Below, one piece after another: positions 41,906 to 50,187 of a stretch of DNA of 50,551 nt (positions are counted from its first letter, which is position 1; each line of letters starts with the position of its first letter). Source of the DNA: Lysobacter sp. Root494. GTDB taxonomy: Bacteria; Pseudomonadota; Gammaproteobacteria; Xanthomonadales; Xanthomonadaceae. The notes below the pieces were generated by a model. That model was given only the letters and a program-made list of their open reading frames with translations. It was not told where the DNA came from and ran no database searches. Where the stretch lies: NCBI RefSeq assembly GCF_001427225.1, contig NZ_LMFH01000005.1:618327-668877 (forward strand), given 5' to 3'. Made by a program: the position numbers and the translations under genes.

Positions 41906-42802
41906 ATGCTCGACCTCCAGCAGCTCGGCAGCTTCCTCGCCGTCGTCCGGGCGGGCAGCTTCGTGGGCGCCGCCGAGGCCACCGGCCTGTCGAAGGCCGC
42001 CGTCTCCCGGCACGTGGCCGAACTCGAAGAGCACCTCGGCGTACGCCTGCTCCACCGGACCACGCGCCGGCTTTCGCTGACCGAGGACGGCCAGCGCTTC
42101 CACGCGCGCGCGGCGGAACTGGCGGCGGCCCTGTCCGAACTGGAGTCGGAGACCGCCTCCAGCGGCGGCGAGGCGACCGGCCTGCTGCGCATCAATGCGC
42201 CGGTGACATTCGGCAACCTGCACCTGGCGCCGCTCTGGCCGCGCTTCACCGCGGCGAACCCGAAGGTGTCGCTGGACATCACCCTCAACGACCGCGTCGT
42301 GGACCTGGTCGAGGAAGGCTACGACCTCGCCATCCGCATCACCTCGAACCTGGCCGCCTCGCAACTGGTCAGCCGTCGCCTCGCCACCACGCGCATCGTG
42401 CTCTGCGCATCGCCCGGCTACCTCGCCGCGCACGGCACGCCCGTGCACCCGCGCGAACTGGCCGACCACCAGGTGCTCGCCTACACCTACTGGTCGGGCG
42501 GCGACGACTGGCGTTTCCGCGGGCCGGAAGGCGAAGCGGCGGTGCGCGTGCAGCCGCGCATCCACACCAACAGCGGCGACACCTGCCGCGCCGCCGCGCT
42601 CGAAGACCAGGGCATCGTGCTGCAGCCCGACTTCCTCGTCGGTCCGGACCTCAGGCGCGGCACGCTGGTCGAAGTGATGCCCCGGTACCGCTCGCTGGAA
42701 CTCGGCATCCACGCCGTGTATCCCACGCGCAAGCACCTGCCGATGAAGACGCGGCGGCTGGTCGACTTCCTGGTGCAGGCGTTCGCAAGGCCTTCCTGGT
42801 AA
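41906..42802 (+). CDS. LysR-family transcriptional regulator
   Basis: A 298-residue regulator. The N-terminal winged helix (about 1-60) reads 'SFVGAAEATGLSKAAVSRHV', and the effector-binding domain follows (about 90-295). 'LLRINAPVTFGNLHLAPLWP' is typical of the group that controls aromatic or quinone-related genes. It is divergent from the DoxX operon (204 bases between starts), so it is the likely activator or repressor. No single clear T-N11-A site could be chosen by eye. Confidence 0.95.
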   Translation: MLDLQQLGSFLAVVRAGSFVGAAEATGLSKAAVSRHVAELEEHLGVRLLHRTTRRLSLTEDGQRFHARAAELAAALSELESETASSGGEATGLLRINAPVTFGNLHLAPLWPRFTAANPKVSLDITLNDRVVDLVEEGYDLAIRITSNLAASQLVSRRLATTRIVLCASPGYLAAHGTPVHPRELADHQVLAYTYWSGGDDWRFRGPEGEAAVRVQPRIHTNSGDTCRAAALEDQGIVLQPDFLVGPDLRRGTLVEVMPRYRSLELGIHAVYPTRKHLPMKTRRLVDFLVQAFARPSW

Positions 42803-42945
42803 GTCCACGCCGCGAGACGCGGCCGCGATACCACGCGGTTTCGGGAGTCGCGGCACACGGCGGCTAAGCGCCGTTCGCCAGCTTCACCGACACGGAACTC
42901 ATCCCCGGATTACCTTCCCCTCCAACCACCACGCGCGAGCCCACC

Positions 42946-44043
42946 ATGGCCACGCTCTCCCGCCGCCAGTTCCTCACCTCGACCGCCACCATCGCCATGG
43001 CCACTCTCATCAACACCGATGCCACGCGCGCGAAGGCGCAGTCCTCACGCAAGCTCGGCTTCGCACTCTGCGGACTTGGCAACCTGAGCACGCACCAGAT
43101 CGCCCCGGCATTGGCGAAGACGAAACACTGCCGCCTAGCCGGCATCGTCACCGGCACGCCGGCCAAGGCCGAAGCGTGGAAGGCGCAGTACGACATCCCC
43201 GCGGGCAACGTCTATTCCTACAACGACATGCACCGCATGGCGGACAACCCCGACATCGACGTCGTCTACGTCGTCACGCCCAACGCGCTGCACGCCGAGC
43301 AAACCATCAAGGCCGCGCAGGCGGGCAAGCACGTGTTTTGCGAGAAGCCGATGGAAGTGTCGGTCGAACGCTGCCAGCAGATGATCGATGCCTGCCGCAA
43401 GGCCGGTCGCGTGCTCGGCACCGCGTACCGCTGCCAGTTCGATCCGCACCACCTCGAATGCATCCGCCTGGTGCGCGAAGAAGTGTTCGGCAAGACCACG
43501 ATCGTCCAGGCCGGCTTCGCCATCGACGTCGGCGATCCCGCTCAATGGCGACTCAAGCGCGCGCTCGCCGGCGGCGGTGCATTGATGGACGTCGGCATCT
43601 ACGCGCTGCAGGCCACGCGTTATCTCACCGGCGAAGAGCCCGTCCTCGTCTCCGCCATCGAAACCAAGACCGACAAGATCAAGTTCGCCGAAGTCGACGA
43701 AAGCATGGTCTGGACCACGCGCTTCCCCAGCGGCGTCGTCGCGTACTGCAGCACCAGCTACCGCACCGGCGGCATCCAGAACCTGCGCGTCAATGCGGAA
43801 CGCGGCTGGTTCGAACTCGACCCTGCGTTCTTCTACGACGGCAACCACGGCCGCCGCAGCGACGGCCAGGAAATCCGCTTCCCCGAGATCGACCTGTTCG
43901 CCGCGGAAATGGACGACTTCGCGCAGTGCATCCTCGAAGGACGCCCGACGAAGGTGCCGGGCGAAGATGGCCTGCGCGACGTCCGGATCATGCAGGCGAT
44001 CTACGAATCGGCGAGGACGGGCAGGGCGGTGTCGCTGGGCTGA
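42946..44043 (+). CDS. Tat-exported Gfo/Idh/MocA family oxidoreductase
   Basis: A 365-residue NAD(P)-dependent oxidoreductase with an N-terminal Tat signal ('SRRQFLTSTATIAMATLI'), so it folds with cofactor in the cytoplasm before export. The Rossmann motif is 'FALCGLGNLSTHQIAPAL', followed by the family signature 'HVFCEKPMEV', where Lys is catalytic. The later 'ALAGGGALMDVGIYALQATR' is typical. Related periplasmic enzymes include glucose-fructose oxidoreductase. The substrate is probably a sugar derivative but not defined. Confidence 0.95.
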   Translation: MATLSRRQFLTSTATIAMATLINTDATRAKAQSSRKLGFALCGLGNLSTHQIAPALAKTKHCRLAGIVTGTPAKAEAWKAQYDIPAGNVYSYNDMHRMADNPDIDVVYVVTPNALHAEQTIKAAQAGKHVFCEKPMEVSVERCQQMIDACRKAGRVLGTAYRCQFDPHHLECIRLVREEVFGKTTIVQAGFAIDVGDPAQWRLKRALAGGGALMDVGIYALQATRYLTGEEPVLVSAIETKTDKIKFAEVDESMVWTTRFPSGVVAYCSTSYRTGGIQNLRVNAERGWFELDPAFFYDGNHGRRSDGQEIRFPEIDLFAAEMDDFAQCILEGRPTKVPGEDGLRDVRIMQAIYESARTGRAVSLG

Positions 44044-44044
44044 G

Positions 44045-44325
44045 AATTCTTCTCCCCGCCTGGAACACAATGCCCGACGCGTGAACTCTTCTCACCGCTC
44101 ACGGGAGATGCCCGACGCGTGAACTCCCCGCTTGCGGGGAGAAGATGCCCGAAGGGCAGACGCCCCGAAGGAAGCACCCTTGGGGTGTGAGGGGGAGCGA
44201 GCGAAGCGAGTTGCTGCTGTTGTTGTTTGAATCAACACCAGAAGCAAAAGCACCGCTCGCTACGCTCGCGTCCCCTCACCCGCCCTTCGGACACCCTCTC
44301 CCCGCAAGCGGGGCGAGGGGTACTC
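44045..44325. repeat. Nested palindromic repeats of the CCCCGC/GCGGGG family
   Basis: A degraded half at 44045-44110 and a more complete unit at about 44117-44325. The latter has GACGCCCCGAAGGAAGCACC with 'CCCTTGGGGTGTGAGGGGGA', and on its right 'CCCCTCACCCGCCCTTCGGA' with CTCCCCGCAAGCGGGGCGAG. 'ATGCCCGACGCGTGAACTC' occurs twice within 50 bases, so partial tandem duplication occurred inside the element. Confidence 0.8.
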
Positions 44326-44332
44326 CATCCCG

Positions 44333-44844
44333 TCAATTCGGCAACACGCGCACGTATCCGTACATGCCGCCGGCGAAATGCGGCAACACACCGCAGATCA
44401 CCAGGTACGTGCCAGGCGCGGCAAAGTTGACCACTTCCACGCGATCGCGCGACTGCAGCGAAGGATCGACACCGCGGTAGATGCGCCGGTTCGGGTCGTC
44501 GATGATCGGCAATACCGGCGGCGTGGCGCTGGTCGTCGGCGTGGTCAGCGCAATATTGATGTCGGTCGGCGTCACGCCATCGTCGTAGATCGCGATGTTG
44601 TGCAGGCCGGAGACGATGAAGTTGACGCTGCCGCCCGACCGGATCGTCACCATGTTCGGCGTCATTGCGTGGACGTTCGTGGTCGGTGACCCGCCGAAGT
44701 TCGGATAGCGATCGAGTGGCGGCGAGGACATCCATTGCCCGAAGCTGACGGTGGCATTTCCAAGCGGGTCGCCGGCAAAAGCCGGAGAACTGGCGAAGGC
44801 AAGGGCAAGCGCGACAACTGCACTCAGGCGGTGAACACGTTCAT
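44333..44844 (-). CDS. Cupredoxin-like exported copper protein, apparent frameshift in the signal peptide
   Basis: The mature part is a plastocyanin/azurin-like cupredoxin with a plausible type-1 copper set: His in 'GLHNIAIYDDG' and Cys, His and Met in 'ICGVLPHFAGGMYG'. The signal peptide ('VVALALAFASSPAFAGD') is read in a frame with no usable start. The only ATG with a strong RBS (GGAG, eight bases upstream) is at 44844, and its frame stops after six codons (MNVFTA then TGA). Adding one C in GCCTG near codon 6 would join it to the signal peptide, giving 'MNVFTALSAVVALAL'. So either the read has a one-base error or the gene is broken. The span 44333-44844 is 512 bases, one short of a multiple of three. 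Confidence 0.72.
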
Positions 44845-45051
44845 GGGTCGTACTCCGTTGCAGGAGGAAGTGCGCTGGGGCGCTCTCGTCACAACGTCGA
44901 CTCGCCGCGGGTGCCGGTCGCCGAAGCGGCCTTTCCACCCATTCGGGTCATGCGATCAACCGCTTCCGCAGAACGAAGCCGTCCGGCAGGCAGTCGCATC
45001 GCACCTCGCCGCCGGCCTACGATGTCCCATTCCCGAGCCAAGGAGCCCGCA

Positions 45052-46440
45052 ATGCGCACTCCCTTCGATCCGCTGCTCGACCGCGCCCACGCGCACGCCA
45101 GCGAGTTCCTCCGTGATCTTCCCGACCGCTTCGTCGGTGCACGCGCCAGCCGCGACGAAATGATCGCCGCGCTCGACGCACCGCTCACGCAGCACGGCGA
45201 AGACGCCGGCGTCGTGATCGACCTCCTCGCACGCAACGCCGAACGCGGCGCCTCGGCCTGCGCGTCGCCGCGCTACTTCGGCTTCGTCATCGGCGGCTCG
45301 TTGCCCGTGGCACTCGCGGCCGACTGGCTCGTGTCCACGTGGGACCAGAACGCGGGCATCCACGTCATCTCGCCGATCACCGCCGCAATGGAAGAAGTCG
45401 CCGCGCGCTGGCTGCTCGATCTCTTCGACCTCCCGCGCGAAAGCGGCGTCGGCTTCGTCACCGGCTGCCAGATGGCGCACTTCACCTGCCTCGCTGCCGC
45501 GCGCCATGGCGTGCTGCGCAGGGCAGGGTGGGACGTCGAAGCCGACGGCCTCAACGGCGCGCCGCGCATCAACATCGTTGCCTCGCAGGAAGCGCACATC
45601 ACCCTCGACGCCGCGCTGCGTTACCTCGGTCTCGGCACGCGCTCGCTCGTGCACGTGGAATCCGACGAACAGGGCCGCATGCGCGCCGACCACCTGCACA
45701 ACGTGCTGTCCACGCTGCAGGGCCCGACGATCGTCTGCGCGCAGGCCGGCAACGTGAACACCGGCGCCTTCGACCCGCTGCGCGAGATCGGCGAACTCGC
45801 GCGCGAACGCGGTGCGTGGATGCACGTCGACGGCGCCTTCGGCCTGTGGGCGAGGGCGAGCGAGGAACGCCGCGCACTCGCCGACGGCATCGAACTCGCC
45901 GATTCCTGGGCCACCGACGCGCACAAGTGGCTCAACGTCCCCTACGACAGCGGCGTCGCCATCGTCCGCCACGCGGACGACCACCGTGACGCGATGACCT
46001 CCACCGCGGCCTACCTCATCCAGACCCGCGGCGCCGAACGCGACGCCGTCGACTGGGTCCCCGAGTTCTCCCGCCGCGCCCGCGGCATTCCCGTCTACGC
46101 GACGCTGCGTGCACTGGGCCGCGACGGCGTCGCCGACCTCGTCGACCGCTGCTGCGCCCGCGCGCGCCAGTTCGCGCAACTGCTCTCCGCCGATCCCAAC
46201 GTGCGCATCCTCAACGACGTCGTGCTGAACCAGGTGCTGGTCCGCTTCGGCGACGACGATGAGCTCACGCGCGCCGTCATCGCCGGCGTGCAGCAGGACG
46301 GCACCTGCTGGGCCAGCGGCACCACCTGGCACGGCCTCGCCGCGATGCGCATCTCGGTGTCGAACTGGGCGACGAGCGAGGAAGACGTGGAAGTGAGCGC
46401 GGCGGCGATGTTGCGTGTGTTCCGAAGCCTGCTCGGCTGA
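45052..46440 (+). CDS. PLP-dependent decarboxylase family protein (aromatic-L-amino-acid type)
   Basis: A 462-residue fold-type I enzyme of the pyridoxal-dependent decarboxylase family, close in pattern to aromatic amino acid decarboxylases. The cofactor Lys is K292 in 'TDAHKWLNVPYD'. Upstream 'GFVTGCQMAHFTCLAAARHG' and 'MHVDGAFGLWA' form the PLP site. 'SPRYFGFVIGGSLPVALAAD' is the usual N-terminal block. It is cytoplasmic. The start is ATG 45052 with AAGGAG seven bases upstream. The substrate cannot be read from sequence. Confidence 0.94.
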   Translation: MRTPFDPLLDRAHAHASEFLRDLPDRFVGARASRDEMIAALDAPLTQHGEDAGVVIDLLARNAERGASACASPRYFGFVIGGSLPVALAADWLVSTWDQNAGIHVISPITAAMEEVAARWLLDLFDLPRESGVGFVTGCQMAHFTCLAAARHGVLRRAGWDVEADGLNGAPRINIVASQEAHITLDAALRYLGLGTRSLVHVESDEQGRMRADHLHNVLSTLQGPTIVCAQAGNVNTGAFDPLREIGELARERGAWMHVDGAFGLWARASEERRALADGIELADSWATDAHKWLNVPYDSGVAIVRHADDHRDAMTSTAAYLIQTRGAERDAVDWVPEFSRRARGIPVYATLRALGRDGVADLVDRCCARARQFAQLLSADPNVRILNDVVLNQVLVRFGDDDELTRAVIAGVQQDGTCWASGTTWHGLAAMRISVSNWATSEEDVEVSAAAMLRVFRSLLG

Positions 46441-46445
46441 GGCTT

Positions 46446-46520
46446 CTTCTTCTCCCCGCCTGCGGGGAGAAGATGCCCGAAGGGCAGAAGAGGGGGAGCG
46501 AGCGAAGCGAGTTGCTCTTT
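46446..46520. repeat. Half unit of the CCCCGC/GCGGGG repeat family
   Basis: CTTCTCCCCGCCTGCGGGGA with 'GAAGATGCCCGAAGGGCAGA' and then 'GGGGGAGCGAGCGAAGCGAG', as in the units at 44117 and 48107. It follows the decarboxylase stop codon at once. Confidence 0.75.
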
Positions 46521-46540
46521 GCTGCTTCTGCTCCACTTCG

Positions 46541-46690
46541 ACAACCCAGCATTCCGGACATCCAAATGCTGGGGTGGTGAAGCCAACCCAGCCTATGAAC
46601 CGAAAGCACCGTAGGGTGGGCCGGCCCACCGCTCTCCGCCATGCACTCACGCGAACGCGCACGGCGGGCCTGAGCCCACCCAGCGAATGA
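46541..46690. repeat. Degraded hairpin repeats related to the 2643 element
   Basis: CCCAGCATT and AATGCTGGG form a hairpin (46545-46573), followed by 'GAAGCCAACCCAGCCTA', which matches the arm of the perfect inverted repeat at 2643. A second palindrome, GGTGGGCCGGCCCACC, starts near 46615 and has a partner 'GGGCCTGAGCCCACCC' near 46667. No gene is present; this is a repeat hotspot. Confidence 0.6.
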
Positions 46691-46786
46691 CACGATTCGC
46701 GCCGGATTCCCGGGGTTTCGTCGCAATCAGGTTGCGCTGCATAACGCTGCCATGCCGTGATGGTTCGACCCCATCCGGAGCCTGCC

Positions 46787-47902
46787 ATGGAAATCTGCCT
46801 GCCCTCGTGCCGCGACGTGCTTGCATGGGTCCTGCTTGCGCTGGCCGCGTTGCTGCCGCGGCAAGGGCACGCCCAGGCGGAAGCAAAGGCTCAGACTGCC
46901 GCAGCCTTCATCGAAACGTACGCAAGGGAGCACGACTTCAACGGGACGGTGCTGGTTGAGAAGAACGGCCGGATCGTCGTCCAGCAAAGCTTCGGGCTGG
47001 CGAATTACCCCTTCGGCGTCAGCAACACTCCGCAGACCAGGTACAAGATCGCTTCGATAACGAAGCTGTTCACGTCCGTGCTGATCCTGCAGCTGCATGA
47101 GCAGGGAAAGATCGATCTGCACGGGCACATCAGGCAGTACCTGCCGGAATACGCGGGCGAGGGCGCCGACAAGGTATCGATCCATCAGTTGTTGAACCAC
47201 AGCTCCGGCATCCGGAACTTCGACCAGGTCACCAGCATGGAGGCCGCGTTGACCGGCGGACTGCCGACCTATCAGTCCCCCTACACATCCGACCAGCTGC
47301 TCGCGAAATTCTGCAGCGGTCCGCTGGAGAAACCACCCGGGACAGCCTTCAGCTACAACAACGCGGACTACATCATCCTCGGCAAGATCGTGGAGCGGTT
47401 GCACGGCCAGCCATTCGCACAGGTGCTCGAAACCGCGATCCTCAAGCCGCTGGGCATGGCCGACACCGGCATGTTGAGGCAGAGCGACATCATCCCGAAC
47501 CTGGCGAATACCTACTTCTACCGGGAGGATTTGGGGAAGCTGGTCAACGACCTGCCGGTGTATCCGGAAAACTGGTACGCAGCGGGTGCCATGTATTCGA
47601 CGGCAGCCGATCTCCTGCGATTTTCCGATGCCCTGTTCGGGGCGAAGCTGATCAGGGAGGACACGCTCGCGCTCATGCTGACGCCCGGGCTGGACGACTA
47701 CGGCTACGGGGCATGGATATACGACGCGAAGATCAATGGAAAGAGTCACCGGATGGTGAAGCGTCCGGGCCAGATCATGGGAGCGCAGACCCAGCTCTTT
47801 CACGTCCTCGGCGAGGGCATCACCATCATTCTGCTGGGCAATGCTGGCAGGGCCGATCTCGATGAGTTCGTGGCAAGAATCGGCGAGCAGATGGTTCGTT
47901 GA
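46787..47902 (+). CDS. Serine hydrolase of the beta-lactamase/PBP4-like family
   Basis: A 371-residue exported protein with a signal peptide (about 1-31, 'LLALAALLPRQGHAQAE'). The active Ser is S90 in 'ASITKLF' (SxxK, K93); the second motif is 'FSYNNADY' (YxN). The third (KTG-like) element is not clear: 'RPGQIMGAQ' is a candidate. It belongs to the class C-like serine hydrolases that include esterases and peptidases, so antibiotic resistance should not be assumed. The start is ATG 46787 with GGAG six bases upstream; ATG 46757 is also in frame. Confidence 0.92.
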   Translation: MEICLPSCRDVLAWVLLALAALLPRQGHAQAEAKAQTAAAFIETYAREHDFNGTVLVEKNGRIVVQQSFGLANYPFGVSNTPQTRYKIASITKLFTSVLILQLHEQGKIDLHGHIRQYLPEYAGEGADKVSIHQLLNHSSGIRNFDQVTSMEAALTGGLPTYQSPYTSDQLLAKFCSGPLEKPPGTAFSYNNADYIILGKIVERLHGQPFAQVLETAILKPLGMADTGMLRQSDIIPNLANTYFYREDLGKLVNDLPVYPENWYAAGAMYSTAADLLRFSDALFGAKLIREDTLALMLTPGLDDYGYGAWIYDAKINGKSHRMVKRPGQIMGAQTQLFHVLGEGITIILLGNAGRADLDEFVARIGEQMVR

Positions 47903-47934
47903 CACGGGCGGCGACGCGGGAGAGGGCGGCGGGC

Positions 47935-48306
47935 GGAGCAAGTTGCTCTTTGCTCCTCTCAACAACAAAGGCCAAAGCACGCTCGCTCCGCTCGCGCCCC
48001 TCACCCGCCGTTGGGCACCCTCTCCCCGCAAGCGGGGAGAGGGGAAGCGGATCCGTCCGATGGGTTGAGTGTGAGGACAACGAGTGAAGCAAGCTGCTCT
48101 TACTTTCTTCTCCCGGCACGCGGGGAGAAGATGCTCGAAGGGCAGACGCCCCGAAGGAAGCACCCTAGGAGTGTGAGGGGGGCAAGCGAAGCGAGCAGCT
48201 CTTTCCTTCTTCTCCCCGCTTGCGGGGAGAAGATGCCCGAAGGGCAGACGCCCCGAAGGAAGCACCCTTGGGGTGTGAGGGGAGGCGAGCGCAGCGAGTT
48301 GCTTCT
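47935..48306. repeat. Repeat cluster including a 102-bp tandem pair
   Basis: Three units of the CCCCGC/GCGGGG family. The first (about 47970-48045) is in the opposite orientation, with 'CCCCTCACCCGCCGTTGGGC'. Two direct units then follow with period about 102 bases (start 48107 and 48209), each with CTTCTCCC..GGGGAGAAGATG, 'GCAGACGCCCCGAAGGAAGC' and a GTGTGAGGGG end. The second is closer to the family consensus. Any reading frame through them is repeat-derived. It separates two convergent genes and may end their transcripts. Confidence 0.85.
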
Positions 48307-48313
48307 GCCCTAG

Positions 48314-50008
48314 TCACTCGCTGGTAGAAGTTGCGAGTACCTCACGCCCCCAAGCCTCCGCCTCACGCCGACGCGGTCCGTCCTTCGCAATATCAAGCAG
48401 GTTCTGCAGGTGTTTTTGCGCGCTCTCGCGATCACCAGTCGCAGCCGCCGCACGTGCCGCGCCCAGCAGTGAATTGAAACGTTCCGGATACGCATCCAAC
48501 GAGCGCTCGTACGCAGCCAACGCCTCCGCCGGACGCTCCTGCTGCATCAACAGATCCCCAAGCTGCTCTTCCGCCGGCAACGTCGGCCCCGGCGTGACTG
48601 CGTGCTTCGGTGCTGCCGCTTCCAGCGCCGCAGCTTCCGTCAGCAGCGCAAGCGCACGATCCGGTTCGCCCTGCGCCTGCGCGCGCCAGCCCTGCACGGC
48701 GAGGCGCAGCACGCCGATGTTTCGGGCGAACAGATCCTCGCCGCTGGTTTTCGCGCTTTCCTCGAGTTTCACGAGACGCGCGATGGCGACCTGCACGTCC
48801 ACGTCCTGCGTTCCACTGGCCGGCGTCAACCGCGCCGCACCCACGCCGCGCGCGAACCAGGTGACCGCTTCCGGCCACGGATACTTGTCCCACGCGATCG
48901 TGTCGGGCGTGCGCGTGGGCAGCTGCGCCGCCGATGCCCAGTCCCCGCGTTCCAGCGCATAGCGCGCAGCGGTGGAAGACAGGTGGAATGCCGACTTGAA
49001 ACTCGGTTCGATCTGCGGCTGCTCCTGCAGGCGGCGCAACTGCGCGAACGCCGCTTCGTCGTCGCCCTGCTGCAGTTCCGCGTAGACGAGGTACTCGATG
49101 GCGTGGGCGAACTCGTCCCACACGTACTGGCCATGGTCGCCTGCCGGATGTTCCAGCGCCGCGTCGGCAGCGCGCAGGTTGCCGCGGATCACCGCCGGCC
49201 AGTCGCCCAGGCGCGTGTAGATGTGCGTGGGCATGTGCAGCGCATGCGGATTCTGCGGCGCCACGGTTTCGTACTTGCGCACGATCTCGAGCAGTTCGTG
49301 CTCGCGCCCGGGGACGTCGTTGGCATGCACCAGGTAGTGCATCGCTCCCGGGTGATCGGGATTGCGTTGATAGACCGGCAGCAACAGCGCAGCGGCAGTG
49401 TCGGCATTCGCGCGCGAGCTGCTGTTCGCCGGTGCGACGGCGAGATGCGCCAGCGCGTAGAACACCGTCGCCTCGTCATCATCGGGAAGCGCTTCATGCG
49501 CGCGCTGCATGGCCGCTTCCCAACGGCGGATGCGCGCCCAGTAATCCGGCTGGCCTTCATCGTCGAAGAACGCCGCGGCCGCATCGATGAACAGCTTCTC
49601 GCGATCGCTGGTCTTGCCTGCACTGCGCGCCGCAGCCACTTCAGCCGCGCCGCGCGCGAGATCCGCCGGCGTCGGCCGTGTCGGCCACAGCGGCTGGAAC
49701 AGCGTCATCGCCACGCCCCAATGCGCCATCGCGCAGTCCGGTTCGCGCGCGGCCAGCTCGGCAAACGCGCTGCGCGCCTGCGGATACGTCATGTGGTGCA
49801 GCAGCGCCAGCGCATGGTCGAAGTCGCGCTGCGCCGGCGCCGTGCAACTCACCGGAAAGTGGACCGTGCCCAGCGCGTGTCCCGCATGCGCCTGCGCCTT
49901 GTCCTGCGCGCTCGCGGTCGAAGTGAAGAGACAGGCGGCGAAAACCGCAGTGGCCAGCGCGGCAGTGCGCGAGCGCGAACCGGCGGCCTGCAAGCTTCGA
50001 AACATCAT
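48314..50008 (-). CDS. Exported TPR protein with conserved His motifs
   Basis: A 564-residue protein with a Sec signal peptide (about 1-34, 'ATAVFAACLFTSTASAQD'). TPR-like repeats are seen throughout ('DFDHALALLHHMTYPQARSA', 'REPDCAMAHWGVAMTLF'). The His-rich motifs 'NPDHPGAMHYLVHAND' and 'HALHMPTHIYTRLGDWPAV' closely match those of the lipoprotein at 33365, so the two are paralogues. Unlike that one it has no lipobox. The function is unknown. The start is ATG 50008; a second ATG follows at once. Confidence 0.92.
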   Translation of the reverse strand: MMFRSLQAAGSRSRTAALATAVFAACLFTSTASAQDKAQAHAGHALGTVHFPVSCTAPAQRDFDHALALLHHMTYPQARSAFAELAAREPDCAMAHWGVAMTLFQPLWPTRPTPADLARGAAEVAAARSAGKTSDREKLFIDAAAAFFDDEGQPDYWARIRRWEAAMQRAHEALPDDDEATVFYALAHLAVAPANSSSRANADTAAALLLPVYQRNPDHPGAMHYLVHANDVPGREHELLEIVRKYETVAPQNPHALHMPTHIYTRLGDWPAVIRGNLRAADAALEHPAGDHGQYVWDEFAHAIEYLVYAELQQGDDEAAFAQLRRLQEQPQIEPSFKSAFHLSSTAARYALERGDWASAAQLPTRTPDTIAWDKYPWPEAVTWFARGVGAARLTPASGTQDVDVQVAIARLVKLEESAKTSGEDLFARNIGVLRLAVQGWRAQAQGEPDRALALLTEAAALEAAAPKHAVTPGPTLPAEEQLGDLLMQQERPAEALAAYERSLDAYPERFNSLLGAARAAAATGDRESAQKHLQNLLDIAKDGPRRREAEAWGREVLATSTSE

Positions 50009-50187
50009 GGTCGGAGCCCCGTCGAGTGATGGCTACAGGAGCAAACGCAATGCCGCCGGCTCCCGGGTCACCGGGGCAGGGCGCCTACACGTTACGCCGC
50101 CACGCGTGCGCCCGCGTGCAGGCTTGACCGGCCGCGAACATCCCGCGTGCTACCACCACGCACTCGTCACGCCACAAGGAGTGCGCC

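Noticed and set aside
47935-48306. Possible CRISPR array from regularly spaced repeats
   Set aside because: Units are about 100 bp, contiguous, and contain internal palindromes; there are no unique spacers and no cas genes.
48011-48313. A 100-codon frame with a repeated peptide ('EGQTPRRKHP')
   Set aside because: The repeat comes from the tandem palindromic DNA units, which are intergenic elsewhere. It has no RBS and no conserved domain.
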